From an uncultured Azospirillum sp. (GTDB lineage Bacteria > Pseudomonadota > Alphaproteobacteria > RF32 > CAG-239), in NCBI GenBank assembly GCA_902489795.1, contig CABUBU010000028.1, positions 1-20,346 on the forward strand: a stretch of 20,346 nucleotides of DNA, given 5' to 3'. Shown here piece after piece: positions 15,268 to 20,346 of the stretch. The position numbers and the translations under genes were made by a program. The notes under the pieces are model-generated. The model was not told where the DNA came from, did not search any database, and saw only the letters and a program-made list of their open reading frames with translations. Position 1 is the first letter of the stretch; every line of letters starts with the position of its first letter.

Positions 15268-16346
15268 CGTCCACCCCGTCCGAAAACATTTGTCCCCAAA
15301 GCGCCGCCCTCCGGCAGCACCTTGTCCCAAAACACTTTCATCGTCCGGTAATAGTCCGGATTCTGCTTAAAATAAGCGTTGATTTTGGCACAGGTCTCGG
15401 GCGGAAAAAGCTTTTTGCCGGGCATGGCCGCAACTGCCGGCAACGCGTTGCCGAGAACGCTTATCGGATGGCGGAGACGGGCACGGTAACCGGTGCCGGA
15501 TTTTCCTTCTTTGTCTATCGGCGGGAACTTTTCCGCCGCCGCGGCCGCCAGCCGCAGGAAAAAGCGGCTGCCTGCCTCGCTGCCTCTGGCGCTCACGCAA
15601 TCTTTCAGCATCTGTTGAAAATCATCGCCGCCGCCGCGGTCATAAACTTTTTGCAAATTCTCAACCATCATCGCCACCGCCTCGTTTTCCGCCGTTTCCG
15701 CCGAAGGAACTTCAAAATCCGGCCGCCATTTTTCGTAACGTGCTTCCCGCCAGAGAGTCTGGTCAAGCGGCTGCGGCCGGCGAAAATCAAAAAAGGCGTT
15801 CATCGCCTGCCGGCGCGCATCTTTTCTCAGCCGCCATTCTTCCGTCGGTGGCACGTCCCGGTCCATGGTACTGACAACCGTTGCGTCATAACCCGCTTCA
15901 AACAGCAATTTCATAGCATTCAAATCGCAGGCCGCCTCTTCGTTCGACGACAGTGCCCGTACCCGACCATTCCCGTGCTGCCAGGAAAGATGCGACAACT
16001 CGTGTCCGAGGATAAAAGCCAGCTCGTCTTCGCTCTCGATCGCAGCCAGTTTTTCCCGGTTGAACATAACGATAAAATCTCTGCCCGAAAGATCGGCCGG
16101 ATCCGAACGGTATTCGCTGCTGCTGATCCGCGCCGGACTGTTGTCCGGGCGATCCTGCAGATAAAAGCCGATCCGGTATTTTTTCAGCGGATTCTCCTCA
16201 TCCGGCAGAGAAGCCGTCAGCTTTTCCGCCAAATTGCACATAAAACCGTCAAAAGCGGCAGCACCCCGGTCGTCCAAAGACACCAAGTGATTAAAATCCG
16301 CCAGATCGATATCAGGCAGACAAACTCCGTTTTCGTTTTTTTTCAT
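15264..16346 (-). CDS. M48-like zinc metallopeptidase (leaderless)
   Basis: A 360-residue protein with a zincin core: FILGHELSH with zinc ligands His115 and His119 and catalytic Glu116, and NEEAACDLNAMKLL, where Glu137 would be the third ligand with Asp141 four residues on, as in M48 peptidases. The core sits mid-protein; the N-terminal 100 residues and the C-terminal 190 match nothing I know. There is no signal peptide or membrane segment, unlike HtpX or BepA, so it should act in the cytoplasm or be exported by another route. The ATG at 16344-16346 has GGAGAG seven bases upstream; an earlier TTG is rejected. It begins the coupled unit with the acetyltransferase and carbonic anhydrase. Substrate unknown. 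The same HELxH...ExxxD...GY layout appears in the protein at 17521-19365. Confidence 0.75.
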   Translation of the reverse strand: MKKNENGVCLPDIDLADFNHLVSLDDRGAAAFDGFMCNLAEKLTASLPDEENPLKKYRIGFYLQDRPDNSPARISSSEYRSDPADLSGRDFIVMFNREKLAAIESEDELAFILGHELSHLSWQHGNGRVRALSSNEEAACDLNAMKLLFEAGYDATVVSTMDRDVPPTEEWRLRKDARRQAMNAFFDFRRPQPLDQTLWREARYEKWRPDFEVPSAETAENEAVAMMVENLQKVYDRGGGDDFQQMLKDCVSARGSEAGSRFFLRLAAAAAEKFPPIDKEGKSGTGYRARLRHPISVLGNALPAVAAMPGKKLFPPETCAKINAYFKQNPDYYRTMKVFWDKVLPEGGALGTNVFGRGGR

Positions 16347-16417
16347 TATCGCTCTCCGTTTGTAAATCTCGGGCAAAAGTATAACATTCGGAGACGCGGC
16401 ATGTCAAAACCAAAATC

Positions 16418-17008
16418 TCAGATAACCGGATTATAGGCCCATTGCAGCAAAGCCTGGCGCTGTCTGGTTCGACAGGCTACATCCAATGGCATGCAGTTTT
16501 TTTCCACCTGCGCCAGATGTCGACGAAACGAACGCCAGCGTTTGATTTGTATTTCGTCCGTTTCGGGCAGACGGCGGCCGTAATAATAACGGCAATACCA
16601 TTGAAACCAGCCACGGACGTCCGGCCCGACAATCCAGCCGCGGCGCCGCCATTCGCTTAAGGAAAGACGCGATTTGACACCGAAATAGTTATAAAGGGGA
16701 TTGCTTTTTTCCGGCGACAGAATCGCATGTTCAAACCATTCTTCGGGAAACTCTTCCCAGCAGTCGGTCATATATTTGCCCTCAAACACGCCCATGGCAA
16801 GCATCTGGATCGGCGTCAGTTCCGGTTTGAAATCGGGATGAAAGTTCTTGCCTTCCGGCTCCGTCAGCATATAGCGGTAATTCTTCTGCATTTTGTCGTT
16901 GACGACCACCTCCGTCGGTTCCCGCTTTTCAATCACCGCCATCCGGCAAAATCGGCAATGTTCCGGCATTTCAAAAGAACGTCCGCCGCTCACCGTTTCC
17001 TGCGCCAT
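16418..17008 (-). CDS. Conserved protein of unknown function (GWFQWYCRYY motif)
   Basis: A 196-residue protein that I associate with an uncharacterised family found across bacteria and some eukaryotes. Its core is GVFEGKYMTDCWEEFPEEWF, then YFGVKSRLSLSEWRRRGWI, GWFQWYCRYYYGRR, and near the end CRTRQRQALLQWAYN. It is unusually rich in Trp, Tyr and Arg. An N-terminal CxxC (Cys18, Cys21) is not paired with a second CxxC. There is no signal peptide and no catalytic motif I can defend. AGGAG plus AAAGGA before the ATG secure the start. The M48-like gene starts 71 bases after its stop on the same strand, so they may be co-transcribed. Confidence 0.8.
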   Translation of the reverse strand: MAQETVSGGRSFEMPEHCRFCRMAVIEKREPTEVVVNDKMQKNYRYMLTEPEGKNFHPDFKPELTPIQMLAMGVFEGKYMTDCWEEFPEEWFEHAILSPEKSNPLYNYFGVKSRLSLSEWRRRGWIVGPDVRGWFQWYCRYYYGRRLPETDEIQIKRWRSFRRHLAQVEKNCMPLDVACRTRQRQALLQWAYNPVI

Positions 17009-17155
17009 TTCCTTTCTCCTGTTTGTCCAAGCCGTTTTTCTAAAAAAACACGTTCACGAGATATATAATCCCCTCCGTTGCGTTTTTAACGCTTATATAA
17101 TTAATTGTTTATCCGTCATTTATCAAAAAATTATACAAATGATGCAATTTTTTGC

Positions 17156-17184
17156 TTGATTATTTATTTTAATGCGTGTATAAG
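17156..17184 (+). promoter_or_regulatory. Promoter of tRNA-Val
   Basis: TTGATT (17156-17161), 17 bases, TATAAG (17179-17184), placing transcription start about 12 bases before the tRNA 5' end. The spacing is ideal. Confidence 0.65.
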
Positions 17185-17202
17185 TCTTCCCGTAAACAAG
17201 AT

Positions 17203-17278
17203 GGGCGCTTAGCTCAGCTGGAAGAGCATCTCGTTTACACCGAGAGGGTCGGGAGTTCGAACCTCTCAGCGCCCACCA
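17203..17278 (+). tRNA. tRNA-Val (anticodon UAC)
   Basis: A 76-base cloverleaf. The acceptor arm GGGCGCT pairs with AGCGCCC, the D arm is GCTC/GAGC, the anticodon arm TCTCG/CGAGA carries loop TTTACAC (anticodon TAC, UAC in RNA, reading GUA and related Val codons), the variable loop is GGGTC, and the T arm is GGGAG/CTCTC with TTCGAAC. CCA is encoded. A promoter lies just upstream and a terminator 9 bases after, so it is a single-gene unit. Confidence 0.98.
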
Positions 17279-17287
17279 TAAAAAAAA

Positions 17288-17309
17288 CCGCCGAAAGGCG
17301 GCTTTTTTT
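17288..17309 (+). terminator. Terminator of tRNA-Val
   Basis: CCGCC (17288-17292) pairs with GGCGG (17297-17301) around a GAAA tetraloop, followed by C and seven T. It is a classical intrinsic terminator right after the tRNA. Confidence 0.85.
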
Positions 17310-17311
17310 AT

Positions 17312-17520
17312 GAATGAAGCTCAGGTGAAAACTCCCGGAAAAGGGAGTCTGCTCTCATTACATTCTTTACGGAAAAATCCCGAGTTTACCCGAGGCGGAA
17401 CGTTTTAACGTCGGAATACCGCATACTCTATGCCCTTTGACCATGGTCAAAACGTCAGCTTGACAGCGTTTTAGAAAAATAAAGCTTGCCAAAGATCATT
17501 TATATCTTTTGCCGCATCTC
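17312..17520. other. Intergenic region with a perfect 16-bp palindrome
   Basis: No gene is seen. TTTGACCATGGTCAAA at 17436-17451 is a perfect palindrome, flanked by AACG-type half repeats (GTTTTAACGTC before, AAAACGTC after). A weaker pair CTCCC...GGGAG lies near 17330-17348. It sits just after the stop of the minus-strand gene at 17521 and could be a protein-binding site or part of a transcript end; there is no T-run next to it. Confidence 0.4.
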
Positions 17521-19365
17521 TCAGCGTCCGCCGCTTTCTCTCGCCGGCACGTTGCCGGCGAAAACGTGCCCCGTCGTTTGAACGGCGGCACTTGTCCGTC
17601 CGCATTCGATTCCTTGTTCCCCGGCTTCAATATACCCGCCGCGGACATATACCCGATGATAATCGCGGATCATGTCGGCAAACAGTCCGTAGCTGTCAAG
17701 AACATAACCGAAATTATGGTTTTTCAGCTTGCCGTCCTTAATGTCGTTGTTAAAACCGTAAAAACAATGCTCGCCGCTTTTGTCCTTGCCGGCGTAAATC
17801 ATCAAATGATTATGGCTGCCCTCAAGCGACGGATTACGTTCCGCTTCCGGATCCATGGTCAGACAAATCAGCGCCCCCGGTTTAACGGCGTTGCGGTCAA
17901 TAATCTCCTGTACGTCGCGGCATCCATTGTCCCCCGAGCGGCGGATATGTCCGGCATATTTTCCGCCTTCCGTTTCCATGAGATGTTTAAACAAAGAGGC
18001 CGGATGGGCAAGCTTTTCGGGATCGGTATTGAAGACAGCGTCCAATTCGCCGCCGCGGGCGCTTCTGCGCAGGCACTCCATAACCGAAGCCGTACAGTAC
18101 CCTTTGTTCAGCGCCGGATCAAAATACGGATTGAAACGGGAATTAATCTTCATAACCGCCAATTGATTGTACAAATGCGCTTTGACCACGTTTTCAAAAA
18201 GGCTTTCCCTTGCCTCTTCCGGCGACAATTCGCACCCGGAAAACTTTTTTTCCTGTTCCCGGTGCCGCTCGATCTTTTCGTCAAGTTTCGCCATTTTTTC
18301 CGCCGCCGACAAACCGGCGCAGTCCTTTTGTTTTTCCATTTCCGCCAGAACAATCCTCAGCTTTTGCTCCTCGCTTAATGTCGCATAATGACGGTCAGCC
18401 TGTTTTTTCTCTTTCTCCCAGCGATCCCAGAAAGCTTCCACTTCGCCGATAAAAGCCCGCACCTGCCTGCCGGCCGGCGTGTTCGGCAGTTCCGACAACC
18501 GCCGCTCCAAATCGTTTTTTTGGTATATTTGCTGAAACTTCTCCAACGCACTGCCCCGTCTTTGCAAAAACGCGCTATTTTTACTTTTCAGTTCCCGGCT
18601 GAAGGCCGTTACCTTATACCCGGCGTTCAAAGCCATTTCCGCACCGAGAATATCGGCCGTATACTCCTGACTTTCAGGCAAATTTAAACGAAAATCCGCC
18701 GGCCGCCCGACGCCGTCGACATAATGTCCCAGTTCGTGGGCAATCAGCATCGGTAATAACCTCCGGTCGCCGAAAGCCCCTTCATTCAGGCTTACTACAC
18801 ATCTTCTGCCGTTTTCGTCATTGATCATCCGGCATTCCCCGTCTTTATCTGCACTGCCGACAACGGCAAAAGAAACCGGACAGCACTCGTTTAATTCTTT
18901 CAGACGGCGGTTGATTTTTCCGTCGGCGGCACACAAACGCGCAAATATTTCTTCCGCGACTTCGATTTTGTCAGCATGCGCTTCGGCCGGCAGCAGCTTG
19001 CCCGAACGCCACAATTCTTTAACGTTCAGGCTGCGGTTAAGCGGTTCGTCTTCCCTTTGCAGACTGCGGTAAAACGCCGCCCCGTCCCCGGCTTCGATCA
19101 TATCCGCCAGCGAGGCAAGATGAGCATGAAGATCAAAATCCGTTTTTTCAGCCGGCGCACCGGGCAGCGGCTTTGATATAAATTCCAATAAAGACATCAG
19201 CTTTCGCCGCGTTTCCGGCTCATCTCGCCCGGCATAAAGGAAATCGAGCGTTCGGGCTATCTCCGCCTTTTGTTCGGGACGCGCGTTTTCATAACCGGCA
19301 ATTTTCAATTCCCCGGCCAGAGCCGTAACTTTTTCCATATTTTCAGCATAATCAAGATGTTCCAT
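17521..19365 (-). CDS. Two-domain protein: zincin-like peptidase plus putative NlpC/CHAP-like hydrolase
   Basis: A 614-residue protein I do not know as a family. The N-terminal 130 residues are helical. Then comes a zinc-protease core: MLIAHELGHYVDG (His210, Glu211, His214) and ESQEYTADILGAEMAL, where Glu234 would be the third ligand with Asp238 four on, as in M48-type enzymes. Residues about 258-395 are charged and helical (EKEKKQADRHYATLSEEQ, KIERHREQEKK), likely a coiled coil. The C-terminal part has GYCTASVMECL (Cys424 as possible nucleophile), SHNHLMIYAGK (His520) and YGFNND (Asn539 or Asn540), an order fitting papain-like NlpC/P60 or CHAP hydrolases. There is no signal peptide or membrane segment. 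The ATG at 19363-19365 has GGGG eight bases before it; a TTG two codons earlier is rejected. The functions are inferred from motifs only. Confidence 0.7.
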   Translation of the reverse strand: MEHLDYAENMEKVTALAGELKIAGYENARPEQKAEIARTLDFLYAGRDEPETRRKLMSLLEFISKPLPGAPAEKTDFDLHAHLASLADMIEAGDGAAFYRSLQREDEPLNRSLNVKELWRSGKLLPAEAHADKIEVAEEIFARLCAADGKINRRLKELNECCPVSFAVVGSADKDGECRMINDENGRRCVVSLNEGAFGDRRLLPMLIAHELGHYVDGVGRPADFRLNLPESQEYTADILGAEMALNAGYKVTAFSRELKSKNSAFLQRRGSALEKFQQIYQKNDLERRLSELPNTPAGRQVRAFIGEVEAFWDRWEKEKKQADRHYATLSEEQKLRIVLAEMEKQKDCAGLSAAEKMAKLDEKIERHREQEKKFSGCELSPEEARESLFENVVKAHLYNQLAVMKINSRFNPYFDPALNKGYCTASVMECLRRSARGGELDAVFNTDPEKLAHPASLFKHLMETEGGKYAGHIRRSGDNGCRDVQEIIDRNAVKPGALICLTMDPEAERNPSLEGSHNHLMIYAGKDKSGEHCFYGFNNDIKDGKLKNHNFGYVLDSYGLFADMIRDYHRVYVRGGYIEAGEQGIECGRTSAAVQTTGHVFAGNVPARESGGR

Positions 19366-19530
19366 CAGCAACCCCGTTTTTCCACATTCAACTTAAGTCT
19401 AACATAATCCTCATTTTTTGTCCATATACAATAAATGTCCGCCGCATACAAACACTGCCACTTTTCTCCGCTTTCTTCCGGGTAAGAAAAGCCCCTTTTC
19501 AGACGTGACCGCAGGTTCTCAGGATACGAA

Positions 19531-19556
19531 AAAGGACGGCCGCTCAGCCGTCCTTT
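19531..19556 (-). terminator. Terminator of the HU gene
   Basis: Arms AAAGGACGGC (19531-19540) and GCCGTCCTTT (19547-19556) pair perfectly. On the minus strand the stem is followed by TTTTTCG; it lies 24 bases after the HU stop. It can also work weakly on the plus strand. Confidence 0.85.
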
Positions 19557-19580
19557 GTCATTCAAAACTGAAAAAGCCGA

Positions 19581-19853
19581 TTAGTTTACAGAATCCTGCA
19601 GAGCCTTGCCCGGTTTGAATTTGGCAACCTTGCGGGCAGGAATTTTAATCGTTTCGCCGGTACGGGGGTTGCGGCCGGTCGTAGCGGCACGTTCGCTGAC
19701 GCCGAAAGTACCAAAACCGACCAGACGAACTTCTTTGCCTTCCTTTAAAGCTTTGGCAACAGAATTGATGAAAGCGTCAAGAGCTTTGGTAGAATCTGTT
19801 TTTGTCAGACCGGTTGCAGCGGCAATGCTGGCAATAAGTTCATTTTTATTCAT
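19581..19853 (-). CDS. hup: DNA-binding protein HU
   Basis: A 90-residue HU/IHF family nucleoid protein. The helical N-terminal half MNKNELIASIAAATGLTK leads to VRLVGFGTFGV (43-53) and the DNA-binding arm ERAATTGRNPRTGETIKIPA with the minor-groove Pro63 (RNPRTG). The tail VAKFKPGKALQDSVN is typical of HU rather than IHF. GGGAG lies eight bases before the ATG. It has its own promoter and a strong terminator, so it is a single-gene unit. Alphaproteobacteria usually carry one homodimeric HU; whether others exist here cannot be seen. Confidence 0.96.
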   Translation of the reverse strand: MNKNELIASIAAATGLTKTDSTKALDAFINSVAKALKEGKEVRLVGFGTFGVSERAATTGRNPRTGETIKIPARKVAKFKPGKALQDSVN

Positions 19854-19890
19854 GAGGAACTCCCTATAAATGTAAGTTGTATTAAAACAA

Positions 19891-19907
19891 AGCGGTGCAG
19901 AACCGCT
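19891..19907 (-). other. 5' leader stem-loop of the HU transcript
   Basis: AGCGGT (19891-19896) pairs with ACCGCT (19902-19907) around five bases. With the promoter below, the hairpin would sit at or within a few bases of the mRNA 5' end, a position that can protect an mRNA from decay (inference). Confidence 0.45.
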
Positions 19908-19914
19908 ACATCAA

Positions 19915-19944
19915 AATTTAAGAACCTTTTTGCCTTCAAGTCAA
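19915..19944 (-). promoter_or_regulatory. Likely promoter of the HU gene
   Basis: On the minus strand TTGACT (19939-19944), 18 bases, TAAATT (19915-19920). It would start transcription near 19908, giving a leader of about 55 bases. Confidence 0.5.
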
Positions 19945-20266
19945 ACAAAAACAAAGCTTTTCCGCACAAAATAACGATTTTTTTTCTTCAACTCGGCAAA
20001 TAAAACAGTTATCAACAGGATTTTTAAAACTTTTTATCATAAAATAGTAAATTTTCCGCAGATTTCTGCGACTCTTAAGACTCGCTTCAGCCGACATTTT
20101 CTCCATCCTTCCTTTACGTTTTCCCGTTCTTCTCTTCCGTCGGAATAATTTTTCCCGGCAATAAAACTCCCCTTGTGAGCTTTTCCTTCCTTTTCCCGTA
20201 AGGTTTCGCGTCCTTTCCCTTCTCTGGCTTTCCCGTCTTTCCTTTACGTTTTTCCCCATTTCCCTG
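19945..20266. other. AT-rich then pyrimidine-rich non-coding stretch
   Basis: 19945-20060 is AT-rich upstream DNA of HU. 20062-20266 is pyrimidine-rich on the plus strand, with many CTTTCC, TTTCCCGT and TTTACGTTTT variants: on the minus strand the same purine-rich style as 56-260. A minus-strand frame opening at the repeat's ATG (20286) runs 116 codons, begins MPDRKP and is packed with Lys/Arg; it ends inside the HU promoter region. I treat it as repeat-derived rather than a proven gene. Confidence 0.45.
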
Positions 20267-20321
20267 TCAGGCTTTCTGTCAGGCATGCAACAAAAAAACT
20301 CCCGGAGTTGTCCGGGAGTTT
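20267..20321. repeat. Right copy of the 55-bp terminal inverted repeat
   Basis: The exact reverse complement of 1-55. The hairpin (20296-20321) has A-runs on its inner side and TTTTTC on its outer side, so it can terminate transcription in both directions. Beyond it, 20322-20346 is not repeated within the window. Confidence 0.9.
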
Positions 20322-20346
20322 TTCTTGGGAGATGCGCTTTCGTTTT

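Noticed and set aside
20009..20017. DnaA-box-like TTATCAACA near AT-rich DNA
   Set aside because: A single box with one mismatch and no cluster or origin genes; not enough for a replication origin.
19936..20286. Minus-strand 116-codon frame, Lys/Arg-rich
   Set aside because: Purine-rich low-complexity composition, no ribosome-binding site, runs into the HU promoter region; kept only as a repeat observation.

Overview
The window looks like chromosomal DNA of an alphaproteobacterium. The best evidence is upstream of recA: a perfect GAAC-N7-GAAC site, the alphaproteobacterial LexA (SOS) operator. The RecA, HU, pyrophosphatase and tRNA-Val(UAC) sequences are consistent with this. A host-associated or gut lifestyle is possible (glucosamine-6-phosphate deaminase, a MIF-type tautomerase, many decayed repeats) but is only inference. 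TGG encodes Trp and TGA is used as a stop, so the standard bacterial code applies.

Layout. 1-318: end repeat with a terminator hairpin, then purine-rich decayed sequence. 319-5186 (minus strand): a seven-gene operon, rmlA-rmlC-rmlD-rmlB (dTDP-L-rhamnose synthesis), then a xylose-isomerase-like TIM-barrel enzyme, a MIF-family tautomerase and an AAC(6')-type acetyltransferase; genes overlap or nearly touch. 5379-6260 (plus): a family 2 glycosyltransferase, divergent from rml and a plausible user of activated sugars. 6376-8553: msrB, a convergent S33 aminopeptidase, and divergent nagB. 8554-9009: a non-coding, hairpin-rich stretch ending in a very strong bidirectional terminator. 9010-11232 (minus): a small unknown helical protein, a ZIP metal transporter and an HD-domain phosphohydrolase. 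11309-12459: SOS box and recA. 12499-13118: an IS200-type insertion whose transposase is broken by one nonsense codon. 13119-13560: no convincing gene. 13561-17008 (minus): ppa; then an overlapping set (M48-like metallopeptidase, GNAT acetyltransferase, beta-carbonic anhydrase), preceded by a conserved protein of unknown function. 17203-17278: tRNA-Val with promoter and terminator. 17521-19365 (minus): a 614-residue protein with a zinc-protease-like domain, a charged helical linker and a putative papain-like/NlpC-like cysteine hydrolase domain. 19581-19853 (minus): HU. 19854-20346: HU leader, pyrimidine-rich sequence and an inverted copy of the left-end repeat.

The least ordinary items are the two-domain protein at 17521-19365 with its smaller zincin relative at 15264-16346, the MIF and AAC(6')-like genes attached to the rhamnose operon, the structured non-coding stretch 8554-8995, and the 55-bp perfect inverted repeat at the window's two ends, each copy leading into a lysine/arginine-rich reading frame. 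No CRISPR array, prophage or recognisable defence island was seen.
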